A DNA stretch of 61,116 nt from Rhodobiaceae bacterium (GTDB lineage Bacteria > Pseudomonadota > Alphaproteobacteria > Rhizobiales > Aestuariivirgaceae), in assembly GCA_009885825.1 (NCBI GenBank), contig VFJY01000078.1, positions 1 to 61,116 of the forward strand, read 5' to 3'. The first letter of the stretch is position 1; each line of letters opens with the position of its first letter. The notes beneath the pieces were generated by a model that worked only from the letters and a program-made list of their open reading frames with translations, had not been told where the DNA came from and did no database searches. The position numbers were made by a program, and so were the translations under genes. This document shows, piece after piece, positions 19,368 through 30,496 of the stretch.

Positions 19368-19639
19368 GCCACACGCAACAAGTCATCAAGTTTGCCCCTG
19401 CGCTCAAGCTCGTGCAGCTCATCACTGCCGCCCACATGGGTGTCGCCAATGAAAATCTGCGGGACTGTGCGCCGCCCATTGGCGCGGGCTACCATATGAT
19501 GGCGCTGAGCCGCGTCATGGCTCACGTCAATTTCGTCAAATCGCGCCCCTTTCCGTGCCAGCAAGGCTTTTGCCGCATGGCAATAAGGGCATGTTCTAGT
19601 TAGATATATCGTGATAATTGGCATGATCTGCTGACTCAT
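19364..19639 (-). CDS. grxC: Glutaredoxin 3
   Basis: A small dithiol glutaredoxin (91 aa, or 86 aa from the ATG at 19624) that reduces disulfides with glutathione. The active site CPYC is in LTRTCPYCHAAKALL. The glutathione-binding TVPQIFIGDTHVGGSDEL matches GrxC. The second start, MPIITIYLTRTCPYC, is closer to family members. It overlaps the neighbours on both sides by four bases, so comF-grxC-amidohydrolase are coupled. Confidence 0.94.
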   Translation of the reverse strand: MSQQIMPIITIYLTRTCPYCHAAKALLARKGARFDEIDVSHDAAQRHHMVARANGRRTVPQIFIGDTHVGGSDELHELERRGKLDDLLRVA

Positions 19640-20387
19640 TCGATATGAGGCCGCAGGGGCCCCAGAACAAGGGTGAAAGTGAGGACGTCAACACGCGCAG
19701 CTCCGGCTTTTTTCAATACCGCGGCGCAGCTTCCAGCCGTGGCGCCCGTGGTCATGACATCATCAACCAGCAGAACTCTTCGCCCGGCAATGGTTCCAAG
19801 ATTTTCAGGAGTGATTTCAAATACTTTTGCCACATTCTTGCGCCGCTCATCCGCCTTGAGGCCAACCTGTGAACGCGAAGCCTTCACCCGGTACAGCACA
19901 TCCGTGCGGCAACTTATCGCGAAATGATTAGCGATGCGTTGCGCCAGGAAGGCGGCCTGGTTGAAACGCCTGCCCCACAATCGCCATCGGTGCAGTGGCA
20001 CCGGGATAATCACATCGGCGTCCCGAACAATGTTTACGCCAGCCCGGCCCATCATCCGCGCCATCAGCAACCCCGCCTCCATCGTGTCCCGGTACTTGAG
20101 CGCATGGACGATACTCCGCGAGGCTTCGTCATAGGCAACAGCTGCCCGCGCCCGATCCCACGGGGGTGGTGCGGCCACCGCCGCTGCGCTGATGGCGCCC
20201 TCCCCGGGTCATAGGCAAAGGGCGTTCCCAGCACATCGCAGACCGGCGCATCAATGTGGGTCAGCTTGCCCCAGCAAGACAGGCACAGGCTTGCCGGATC
20301 AACAATGGCTCCACGGCAGGTCAAGCATTTCGGCGGAGCCACAAAATCTATGACCGAGCGCCAAGCATTCCTGCAAGCTGTTCTCAT
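19636..20387 (-). pseudogene. comF: ComF family phosphoribosyltransferase, split by a frameshift
   Basis: Together the two reading frames form a full ComF protein of about 250 aa. Frame one (from 20387) gives the N-terminal zinc finger with CLTCRG, CLSC and PVCDVLGTPFAYDPG. Frame two continues with GAISAAAVAAPPPWDRARAA and the phosphoribosyltransferase core, ending in VLLVDDVMTTGAT. They join at the run of four G (20212-20215, read on the minus strand), where one more G would restore the frame. Frame two has a TGA just upstream, so it cannot start there by itself except at a weak internal codon. ComF helps DNA uptake in some bacteria and is an orphan gene in most rhizobia. The frameshift may be a sequencing error, a real mutation, or ribosomal slippage. 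Confidence 0.85.
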
Positions 20388-20448
20388 CGTCGCGTCATAT
20401 CATGGAGCCATGGCTTTTTCCGAGCGCATATTATAAGTCAGGCCAATC

Positions 20449-21273
20449 ATGACATTCCAGCGCAAAGACCTTGAACGCCTGGCTGACATCGTCAGCATCG
20501 CCGCCGACCAGGAAATCATGCCGCGCTTTCGCAAGTTGGGTGAAGGGGCCATCCGTGAAAAAACCTCAGCCCTTGATTTGGTCACCGATGCTGATGAGGC
20601 CGCAGAGGCTGCAATCAAGACGTCCGTCGCCAAGGCATTTCCAAAGGCTGCTTTCATCGGCGAGGAGTCCTTTGAGAAAGATCGCAGCCTTCTGAACAGG
20701 ATTGGCGACGCTGAACTCGCTGTCATCATTGACCCCGTTGATGGCACCAGCAACTTCGCCTGGGGCCTGCCGCTGTTTGGCGTGCTCGCCGCCGTCACGT
20801 CTCGCGGTGAAACCATTGGCGGAATAATTTACGATCCCGTTGGTCGCGATTGCACCTTTGCCCTCAAAGGCCATGGCGCCTGGGCAAAATCCGAAGGCGG
20901 CGCCACCCGCGATCTCCGCGTATCCAAGCCAGCGGCACTAGACCAAATGACCGGCACGGCGTCCTGGTATTTGATGCCTGAACCCCTGCGCTCCAATGTG
21001 GCCGCAAACCTTGCAAAGGTAAAAGCCAGCTTCGCCTATCGCTGCGCGGCTTACGAATATCGGCTTGTGGGTTCGGGGCTGGTTGATTTCTCGTTGCACT
21101 ACAAACTCATGCCATGGGACCACGCGGCAGGCGTCTTGATTCATGCCGAAGCCGGTGGCTATTCCGCTCTCTATGATGGCAGCCCCTATGCGCCCACAAA
21201 ACTTGCGGGCGGCCTCATCCTCGCCCCCAGCAAGGGAAACTGGCAAGCCCTGCGTGACGCGCTGGTCGGTTAG
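20449..21273 (+). CDS. Inositol monophosphatase family protein
   Basis: A 274-aa Mg-dependent sugar- or inositol-phosphate phosphatase. The metal-binding motifs are present: FIGEES near residue 63, IDPVDGTSNFAWG near 98-110, and PWDHAAGVLIHAEAGG near 220. The usual IDPxDGT is followed here by SNF. Members of this family also act as histidinol-phosphate phosphatases, so the substrate is open. It ends directly at the start of the methyltransferase gene (TAGATG), so the two are probably one transcript, divergent from comF. Confidence 0.88.
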   Translation: MTFQRKDLERLADIVSIAADQEIMPRFRKLGEGAIREKTSALDLVTDADEAAEAAIKTSVAKAFPKAAFIGEESFEKDRSLLNRIGDAELAVIIDPVDGTSNFAWGLPLFGVLAAVTSRGETIGGIIYDPVGRDCTFALKGHGAWAKSEGGATRDLRVSKPAALDQMTGTASWYLMPEPLRSNVAANLAKVKASFAYRCAAYEYRLVGSGLVDFSLHYKLMPWDHAAGVLIHAEAGGYSALYDGSPYAPTKLAGGLILAPSKGNWQALRDALVG

Positions 21274-22119
21274 ATGACATCCAATCCCGAGCCCATTTTC
21301 GACCGCGAACTTTACATGGCTCGCCGTGCACGCACTAAATTGTCACGGCCCACTATTCTTTCCCAATCAGTCGCCGCAGAACTCGCTGAAAGACTGGACC
21401 CCATCACCCGCAGCTTCAAGCGCGCCTGCCTTATCACAGTTGATCCCGATCCAGTCGCCGCAGCTTTGCGCGCGACGGGCAAAGTCGATATCATCAAAAT
21501 CATCGAGCCCGCTCCATCAGAAATTCTCCCCGTTGAGGCCGATGAATTCGACGCGGTTTTCAACATCCTCGACCTGCACGCTGTCAATGATGTGCCGGGT
21601 GCGCTCATCCAGATGCGCCGAGCCTTGCGGCCCGATGGCTTGTTCCTGGCCTGTCTCTTCGCCAGCCAAACCCTCAACGAGCTCCGCCAATCCTGGCTCG
21701 AAGCCGAAGACCTCGTGACCGGTGGCGTATCACCGCGCGTTTCTCCCATGATTGATGTACGTGAACTTGGCGGACTTTTGCAGCGCGCCGGTCTGGCGCT
21801 CCCCGTCGTCGATCTCGACCGCACCATTGTGCGCTATCCCGATCCACTAGCGCTCATTCATGAAATAAGATCGCTAGGCCTCTCCAACATCCTGACCGGC
21901 CGCTCGCGCAAACCGGTCACCCGAAATCTCCTGGGCGAGGCCGTCTCCATCTACCAGCAAAAATTCGCCGACGATGACGGCCGCATCAGAGCCACCATCG
22001 AATTGGCTTGGGCCACCGCCTGGTCCCCACATGAAAACCAGCAAAAACCCTTGAAGCCTGGCTCGGCAAAATTTCGTCTGGCCGACGCGTTGAAAGTTCC
22101 GGAGACGAAACTGGACTAA
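21274..22119 (+). CDS. SAM-dependent methyltransferase (BioC/NDUFAF5-like)
   Basis: A 281-aa protein with a class I methyltransferase domain. DEFDAVFNILDLHAVNDVPG and ALRPDGLFLACLF match the region after the SAM site. The first SAM-binding glycine loop is poorly conserved (ITVDPDPVAAALRA). The layout resembles NDUFAF5/BioC-type proteins found beside comF in rhizobia. NDUFAF5 is a complex I assembly hydroxylase and not a methyltransferase, so catalytic activity should not be assumed. Convergent with mutT. Confidence 0.75.
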   Translation: MTSNPEPIFDRELYMARRARTKLSRPTILSQSVAAELAERLDPITRSFKRACLITVDPDPVAAALRATGKVDIIKIIEPAPSEILPVEADEFDAVFNILDLHAVNDVPGALIQMRRALRPDGLFLACLFASQTLNELRQSWLEAEDLVTGGVSPRVSPMIDVRELGGLLQRAGLALPVVDLDRTIVRYPDPLALIHEIRSLGLSNILTGRSRKPVTRNLLGEAVSIYQQKFADDDGRIRATIELAWATAWSPHENQQKPLKPGSAKFRLADALKVPETKLD

Positions 22120-22126
22120 AAAGCGG

Positions 22127-22525
22127 CTACAGCAGATCAATCAAATGCGGGATCAATGGCAAATCCGCCGGCGGCATGGGATAATCCCTGAGTTTCACAG
22201 GCTTCACCCACGCGAGTTCTTGCCCTTCGACCGCAGTCACCAATCCCTTCCACCGCCTGCACACATAAAGCGGCATCAGCAAATGGAAATCCTCGTAAGA
22301 GTGGCTGGCAAAGGTGAGGGGCGCGAGACAAGCCTCCGTCACATCAATGGCCAGCTCTTCCTTTAACTCACGGATCAGCGCAGACTCGGGCCGCTCATGC
22401 GCCTCAACCTTGCCGCCGGGAAATTCCCACAAACCTGCAAGAGTTTTTCCCTCTGGTCGCTTGGCAATGAGCACGCGGCCATCCACATCAACCAATGCCA
22501 CCGCTGCCACAAGCAAAATGCGCAT
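22127..22525 (-). CDS. mutT: 8-oxo-dGTP diphosphatase MutT
   Basis: A 132-aa Nudix hydrolase that removes oxidised dGTP from the nucleotide pool. The Nudix box reads GGKVEAHERPESALIRELKE followed by ELAI. The glycine usual near the end of the box is alanine here, and the catalytic REL-EE residues are kept. I chose the ATG at 22525, which overlaps the argJ stop as TGATG, over an upstream start inside argJ. This implies coupling to argJ. Confidence 0.92.
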   Translation of the reverse strand: MRILLVAAVALVDVDGRVLIAKRPEGKTLAGLWEFPGGKVEAHERPESALIRELKEELAIDVTEACLAPLTFASHSYEDFHLLMPLYVCRRWKGLVTAVEGQELAWVKPVKLRDYPMPPADLPLIPHLIDLL

Positions 22526-23763
22526 CAGCTGCGGTAGGAACCGTTGATGTCGATATAGCCATGGGTCAGATCGCAAGTCCAAACCGTAGCCTTGCCCTTG
22601 CCAACGCCGACGTCCGCTTCAATGACAATCTCGCGGCCTTTCATGTGGGGCATGATATCGGCTTCCTTGTAAGCGGAATCCCGCATGCCGTTCTTGGCAA
22701 CTTGAATGCCGCCAATCCTGATGCGAAGCTTGTCGCGCTCGGCTTTTTCGCCCGCCTTGCCGATAGCCATGACAATGCGCCCCCAGTTTGCGTCCTCTCC
22801 CGCGATCGCCGTCTTCACCAGGGGCGAATTCGCAACAGACATGGCAATCCGGTGCGCTGCCGCGTCTGATTGGGCGCCCGTGATGGCGATTGCGATAAGT
22901 TTTTCCGCCCCCTCGCCATCCCTGGCCACCTGCTGCGCCAAATCGAGGCATACATCCTTGAGCGCCTTGGCAAACTCCTTGAGCCGCTTGTCGCGCGCGG
23001 TTTTCAATCCTGCAGGAGCGGGCCCGGCCTTGCCCGTGGCAAACAGCAAAACCGTATCTGATGTGGACGTATCCCCATCAACCGTGATGCAATTGAAACT
23101 CTTCGCCACGCTCTCAGAAAGCAGGGCCTGCAGAATGCGCGACGGAATGGCCGCATCGGTGAACAGAAACCCGAGCATCGTGGCCATGTCAGGCGCAATC
23201 ATGCCAGAGCCTTTGGCGATGCCGTTGATGGTGACAGTTTTGCCTGCGTATCGGACCTTGGCCGTGGCCACCTTGGCGAATGTATCCGTCGTCATGATGG
23301 CCCGCGCCGCATCATCCCAACAGTCCGCCCGCGTCGTGGCAACCAACTCCGGCAAGGCATTGACAATAGGTGATGGGTCAAGCGGTTCGCCAATCACTCC
23401 GGTTGATGCCTGAAACACCTCCGCTGGCCTGCACTTCAACTGCTGTGCTGCCGCCTTGGCAACGGCCGTCACGGTCTTGACGCCCGCCTTGCCGGTGAAG
23501 GCATTGGCATTGCCCGCATTGATGATGACGGCGCGGGCCTTCCCACCCTTCAGGCTTTCCGCACACCAGTCAACCGGCGCCGAGCGCGATTTTGAAAGCG
23601 TGAGACACCCCGCAACCGCAGTGCCCGGCGATAAAGTCGCCAGCAGCACATCGGGCCGATCCTTGTAGCGAATGCCAGTCTCGGCAATCGCCAAGCCGAC
23701 ACCTTCAATAGGCTCAAGACGCGGAACAGTCAGCGGTGCAAGCGGTGAAACCTTAAGCGCCAT
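22525..23763 (-). CDS. argJ: Bifunctional glutamate N-acetyltransferase / ornithine acetyltransferase
   Basis: A 412-aa enzyme of arginine synthesis that recycles the acetyl group from N-acetylornithine to glutamate. It is made as one chain that cuts itself before a threonine. The cleavage site is in GSGMIAPDMATMLGFLF, with the Thr after ATM-type context at about residue 190. The oxyanion-hole STGV (ASTGVIGEP) is present near 115. It follows the parvulin gene by 27 bp and is coupled to mutT. Confidence 0.96.
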   Translation of the reverse strand: MALKVSPLAPLTVPRLEPIEGVGLAIAETGIRYKDRPDVLLATLSPGTAVAGCLTLSKSRSAPVDWCAESLKGGKARAVIINAGNANAFTGKAGVKTVTAVAKAAAQQLKCRPAEVFQASTGVIGEPLDPSPIVNALPELVATTRADCWDDAARAIMTTDTFAKVATAKVRYAGKTVTINGIAKGSGMIAPDMATMLGFLFTDAAIPSRILQALLSESVAKSFNCITVDGDTSTSDTVLLFATGKAGPAPAGLKTARDKRLKEFAKALKDVCLDLAQQVARDGEGAEKLIAIAITGAQSDAAAHRIAMSVANSPLVKTAIAGEDANWGRIVMAIGKAGEKAERDKLRIRIGGIQVAKNGMRDSAYKEADIMPHMKGREIVIEADVGVGKGKATVWTCDLTHGYIDINGSYRS

Positions 23764-23790
23764 GGTCGAAGGCTCCCCAGCCCGATGTGA

Positions 23791-24765
23791 TTATTGCTGA
23801 ATTTGCAGATCGCCCTTGCCGCCCGTGTCTTCACCTTCAGCCGGAGGAGCAGCCACGCCACTATTATTTTGCTTGTCCAAAATCGCTTTGCGTTTCTTGG
23901 CTACGTCTTCGGCATATTTCTTGAGATCTTCATCAAGAACTTCAACCTTGGCGGTCTTTCGCAGTTCATCCATGGTCTCCTGCACTTTTTTGCGAAGGAG
24001 AACATTGCGCAACGCCGACTTCACCTGGTCATAGGGCTGGGCCGCGCCCAGCTTCCGGTCTTCAACCTTGATGATATGCCAGCCAAAATCGGTTTTGACG
24101 GGGGCCGACGTTTCACCAACCTTCAGGGCAAAGGTTGCCTTCGAAAATTCGGCCACCATTTCAGGAGCAGTGAAATATCCAAGATCGCCGCCGTATTCCT
24201 TGGAGCCGTCAAGGCTGTATTTCTTGGCAAGGGCGGGAAATTTTTCGCCAGCCTTGAGCCGCGCCGCGATGTCTACCGCCTCTTTTTCCGAAGCCAGGAG
24301 AATATGCCGCGCCCGCACCCGCTCAGTTTGGGAAACCTTGGCGGATTCCTGATCATAGGCCGCCTTGATTTCCTCTTCCGTCACTTGGGGCCTGATCTTC
24401 TGGAAAAAATAGGCATCCCGTAGCGCCTTGGCCTGATAGAGCGCCAGGCGGCGTTTGTATTCAGCCGTTTCGGCCACGCCTTCCTTCACTGCCAACTGCG
24501 CCAGCAAATGCCGTTCAACCAGAAACTCAACCACGAAGGGATAGCGCAGCTTTGGCGGCAGATCCGGCAGCTGCCCGATAATGTCATCCGTTGCCATTTG
24601 CACTTCGGAAATCTTGATTTCATGGCCATTCACTATGGCAACAATCTTGTCTTCCCCGGGTGGCGTTTCCTGCCCAACGGCGGAAACTGCAAGGCCAACA
24701 CCGAAGAAACCAGTTAACAAGGCAATCTTCACGTAATTTTGAATGCGCGGCATGAGATCCATCAT
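23791..24765 (-). CDS. Periplasmic parvulin-type peptidyl-prolyl isomerase
   Basis: A 324-aa protein with a hydrophobic signal peptide (about residues 11-33), a helical SurA-like chaperone part and a parvulin domain (about 150-245) with RARHILLASE, GGDLGYF and VKTDFGWHIIKVEDR. It should help fold outer-membrane proteins. The C-terminal 70 residues are charged and helical. The ppi-argJ-mutT order opposite secA is common in rhizobia. The start could also be the Met at codon 5. Confidence 0.92.
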   Translation of the reverse strand: MMDLMPRIQNYVKIALLTGFFGVGLAVSAVGQETPPGEDKIVAIVNGHEIKISEVQMATDDIIGQLPDLPPKLRYPFVVEFLVERHLLAQLAVKEGVAETAEYKRRLALYQAKALRDAYFFQKIRPQVTEEEIKAAYDQESAKVSQTERVRARHILLASEKEAVDIAARLKAGEKFPALAKKYSLDGSKEYGGDLGYFTAPEMVAEFSKATFALKVGETSAPVKTDFGWHIIKVEDRKLGAAQPYDQVKSALRNVLLRKKVQETMDELRKTAKVEVLDEDLKKYAEDVAKKRKAILDKQNNSGVAAPPAEGEDTGGKGDLQIQQ

Positions 24766-25123
24766 ATCAGTTTACAAATTTCAACAGAGCCCAAGCCCTG
24801 TCGCACTGCTCAATGGCCGTTAAAAGAGGCAAGAATAAGCCTTATTTCCTTGCCTGTCATCGCCGCCAGAAGCTTAAATCGACAGGCACATTGGCCCTGT
24901 TGGCGTGTCGGCGCAAGCCGTGAGACCCCAGATTGCCAACCTGTTGCCGCGCTGCAACACATTGAAATATATGGCTACCAGCACCAGTTGCAGCAGCAGA
25001 ACCAATCGCCCCCAACCAAGGGGCTTCAACTGGGTCTAGACCTTTGAGAACCAAAGCTTTATCAGGCTTCGAATATTGACACCTGTTTGACTGGGGCCTT
25101 CCCGAACCTGAGGAATGAAAAAC
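24766..25123. other. Intergenic region between the parvulin gene and secA
   Basis: This 358-bp divergent region must hold promoters for both genes. One weak hairpin is visible: AGGCAAG (24827-24833) pairs with CTTGCCT (24849-24855). A TTGACA at 25076-25081 lacks a good -10 partner. I find no open frame or RNA gene here. Confidence 0.5.
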
Positions 25124-27844
<2,721 letters not shown>

Positions 27845-27974
27845 GCAGGGTTTCCGGAAAGTCAACGTCGATCCAAAAAACAGTGAGCGCTGTAAAGGGA
27901 TGATTCATACAATTCTTCACAATTTCTGGATTACCCGCCGGAAACGGTTAAACATTACAAACTACATTGGTGAG

Positions 27975-28003
27975 TTGACATTTGTAAAACAAGTCCAGAT
28001 TAT
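27975..28003 (+). promoter_or_regulatory. Probable promoter of the Flp pilin gene
   Basis: A perfect -35 TTGACA (27975-27980), 17 bp and GATTAT (27998-28003) lie about 45 bp before the pilin start, in the 200-bp gap after secA. Confidence 0.45.
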
Positions 28004-28047
28004 TGTGCAAGTTAAGGAAGTTGCGGGCTTCAAAAAGGGTAGTTGAA

Positions 28048-28236
28048 ATGAAGATGCTGAAAAATTTGGTCAGGCGCTACTTGCAGTCAACTGAGGGCGC
28101 TACCGCCATTGAATATGGTCTGATAGCATCTGGCATCGGCCTTGCTATTGTTCCAGCGATTGCACTTCTGGGGCCAACTGTTCAAGCAAGATTTGTGTCT
28201 TTCGCAACAGCATTGGCCACTGTAGCCAACCCTTAA
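28048..28236 (+). CDS. Flp family type IVb pilin
   Basis: A 62-aa prepilin of the Tad/Flp class. After a short basic leader comes the processing motif G|ATAIEYG, with the conserved Glu-Tyr that the CpaA/TadV peptidase and pilus assembly require, then one hydrophobic helix. The start at 28048 is chosen to give the normal short leader. AAGGG lies upstream. No tad/cpa assembly genes are in this window, so the pilin is either served by a distant locus or is a spare copy. Confidence 0.9.
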   Translation: MKMLKNLVRRYLQSTEGATAIEYGLIASGIGLAIVPAIALLGPTVQARFVSFATALATVANP

Positions 28237-28306
28237 CCAATGTCCTGGACCCCTCTCTGGAAAAGTGTCGGGCCAGTCGAACTTTGCGACGGTAAAAACA
28301 CCAAAA

Positions 28307-29260
28307 CTAGCCAACACGCCCCATTTCCAGGTATTTGCCGCGCCGCTGCGACCGTAATTTGTCCGCCGCTAACCCGGTAAAACCGGCAAGTTCCCGGTCA
28401 ATCATGTCGCCCGCGTCTTTGATCGCCTGTTCCGGTTGCCGGTGAGCGCCTCCTAACGGTTCCTTGACGATGTCGTCGATCACACCGAGCTTTTTCAAAT
28501 CCTGCGCCGTGATCTTCAAGGCCGCAGCCGCATCCTTCGCCCTGCCCGCATCGCGCCAGAGTATGCTGGCTGCGCCCTCCGGCGATATCACACTGTAAAT
28601 CGCATGCTCCATCATCAGCACGCTATTGCCCGTGGCAATGGCAATGGCGCCGCCGGAGCCGCCTTCCCCAATGATCAGGGAAACCAGCGGAACCCCCAAA
28701 CCCAGGCAGCAATCGGTTGAGCGCGCAATAGCCTCCGCCTGGCCCCGCTCTTCCGCGTCAATGCCGGGATACGCGCCTGCCGTATCCACAAGGGTCAACA
28801 CCGGAATGCTAAAGCGTTCCGCCAACTCCATCAGGCGCACCGCCTTGCGATAACCCTCAGGCCGCGCCATGCCAAAATTATGCTTGAGGCGGGCCTGCGT
28901 GTCAGCCCCTTTTTCCTGGCCGATCACAACAACAGAGTTCCCGCGAAACCGCCCAAGTCCGCCAACAATTGCGAAATCCTCGGCAAATTTCCGGTCCCCG
29001 GCCATGGGCACGAAATCCGTGATCAACCCGTCGATGTAGTCCAGCGCATGGGGGCGATCCGGATGGCGCGCGACCTGGGTTTTCTGCCAAGGCGTCAAAT
29101 TAAGGTAAAGATCGCCCAGGCTCTTGGAGGCCTTCTTCTCCAGGGCCTTCACCTCATCGGCAATTGAAACGGTCGAGTCCCCCGCGGCGATAGCCCGCAG
29201 TTCGGCGATTTTCCCCTCAAGCTCGGCGACCGATGTTTCAAAATCCAGGTAGGAATGCAT
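28307..29260 (-). CDS. accA: Acetyl-CoA carboxylase carboxyltransferase subunit alpha
   Basis: A 317-aa subunit that, with AccD, moves the carboxyl group from biotin to acetyl-CoA in fatty acid synthesis. The N-terminal helix region [19 protein letters not shown] and the core [40 protein letters not shown] and [13 protein letters not shown] are all present. The length is typical. It follows xerD by 55 bp on the same strand. Confidence 0.97.
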   Translation of the reverse strand: MHSYLDFETSVAELEGKIAELRAIAAGDSTVSIADEVKALEKKASKSLGDLYLNLTPWQKTQVARHPDRPHALDYIDGLITDFVPMAGDRKFAEDFAIVGGLGRFRGNSVVVIGQEKGADTQARLKHNFGMARPEGYRKAVRLMELAERFSIPVLTLVDTAGAYPGIDAEERGQAEAIARSTDCCLGLGVPLVSLIIGEGGSGGAIAIATGNSVLMMEHAIYSVISPEGAASILWRDAGRAKDAAAALKITAQDLKKLGVIDDIVKEPLGGAHRQPEQAIKDAGDMIDRELAGFTGLAADKLRSQRRGKYLEMGRVG

Positions 29261-29315
29261 AAGGCCTCAAGGGGTGGCGGGATCGACGTTTATCTGGCTG
29301 CCAGCCGCAATAAAG

Positions 29316-30242
29316 TCAACGTTTCTTAGCCAATGGATGATGGTCCTCCACCACTGCCTGCAAACGGCTGGCCTGAACATGGGTGTAAATCTGCGTGGTC
29401 GAAATGTCCGCATGCCCCAGCATTTGCTGGACAGCGCGCAAATCCGCTCCCTTTTCCAGCAGAAAGCTCGCAAATGCATGGCGCAGGACATGCGGCGACA
29501 CCTTTCCCGCATCAAGCCCGCAGGCAACCGCCAAATGCTTCAGTTCCAGCGCGAAATGCTGGCGCGTCAGACACCCGCCCGCCCCATGCGATGGAAACAG
29601 CCATTTCGACTGACCGCCCAAAGACTTGATATAGCCAGCCAGAACGCCTCGCGCCCGGTCGGAAATGGGAACCAGTCTCTCGCGCCCACCCTTGCCCTTG
29701 ATGGTTAAGAACGCATCGTCAGCCGTCACCGCCCGCACCGTTAACCCTACGAGTTCAGAAACCCTGAGACCGGTGGCCGCCAGAAGCTCGAGCAGGCAAC
29801 ACAGTCGCTCCGCTTTGAACCGTGCCTTGCCCTCTGCCTGCTCGACCCTGGCGCCGGCTTCCGCCAGCAACATCCCGATTTCTTGCGCAGACAGGGTTTG
29901 CGGCAGGCCGCGAACAGATTTGGGGCTTTCAACAATGGCGGCGGGATTTGCGGCCATCGTGCCTTCGCCATGCATAAAGCGGTGAAACTGCCGCACGGCC
30001 GAAAGCCTTCGTGCCGCCGTCGCCCGTGAAAACCCGTGGATCTCCAAACTCGCCAGATAATCGCGAATGGTTTCACTGGTTGCGACTTCAAGGGTCACGC
30101 CCGAAGCCATCAAAAATTCCAGATAGTGACGGAGATCACGCCCATAAGCCTGCAAGGAATTCGCCGCCGCCCCGCGCTCGGCACTCATCATCTCCAAAAA
30201 CCGGTCTACGTGACGCGAGCTATTTCTGCCGGAGTTTTTCAT
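29316..30242 (-). CDS. xerD: Site-specific tyrosine recombinase XerD-like
   Basis: A 308-aa recombinase that resolves chromosome dimers at dif together with XerC. The N-terminal SAM-like DNA-binding domain is at about 10-95. The catalytic set is complete: Arg in ATGLRVSELVGL, His-x-x-Arg in SPHVLRHAFASF, His in MLGHADISTTQIY and the nucleophile Tyr in the same stretch. Its position beside accA and across from aroK is the usual rhizobial xerD locus, so it is the chromosomal enzyme and not a phage integrase. Its start overlaps the preceding 47-aa gene. Confidence 0.93.
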   Translation of the reverse strand: MKNSGRNSSRHVDRFLEMMSAERGAAANSLQAYGRDLRHYLEFLMASGVTLEVATSETIRDYLASLEIHGFSRATAARRLSAVRQFHRFMHGEGTMAANPAAIVESPKSVRGLPQTLSAQEIGMLLAEAGARVEQAEGKARFKAERLCCLLELLAATGLRVSELVGLTVRAVTADDAFLTIKGKGGRERLVPISDRARGVLAGYIKSLGGQSKWLFPSHGAGGCLTRQHFALELKHLAVACGLDAGKVSPHVLRHAFASFLLEKGADLRAVQQMLGHADISTTQIYTHVQASRLQAVVEDHHPLAKKR

Positions 30243-30363
30243 GGGGCAATGATTTCACAATCTCTGTCTGTTCCGGCGGAAAACTCGCCAGCGCCCAAAC
30301 CGCGCCATAGCCAAGGCCCCCGACAATCAGAAGGGCAAATAAAAACCGCAAGCTGTCTGGCAA
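30220..30363 (-). CDS. 47-aa membrane protein upstream of xerD
   Basis: A short frame starting with TTG at 30363 gives one hydrophobic helix (SLRFLFALLIVGGLGYGAVW), then a short polar tail ending in LPHEKLRQK. Its last 23 bases overlap the xerD start. Small proteins with this plan (one helix, then a short Pro/Glu-containing tail) lie just upstream of xerD in some rhizobia to my recollection, which I cannot check. No function is known. The overlap with xerD suggests coupled translation. Confidence 0.5.
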   Translation of the reverse strand: MPDSLRFLFALLIVGGLGYGAVWALASFPPEQTEIVKSLPHEKLRQK

Positions 30364-30496
30364 TTAAAACTCCCAAATCAAGCGGCCACTCTAGTGCAAC
30401 TCCGGGAATAAAACTATCCTTACCCTACGGCCAGTTTGCAACGCTGGCCAAAACAAGGCAAGCTGCGACGTCAAATTGCAAAAACCCAGGTACTCT

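Noticed and set aside
25076-25081. TTGACA before secA as a promoter
   Set aside because: No acceptable -10 sequence lies 16-18 bp after it.
29316-30242. Phage integrase and a mobile element
   Set aside because: The gene sits in the normal accA-xerD-aroK neighbourhood, with no att repeats, phage genes or nearby tRNA.
30364-30496. Regulatory site for the BTAD regulator in the divergent gap with xerD
   Set aside because: I looked for inverted or direct repeats and saw none that is convincing.
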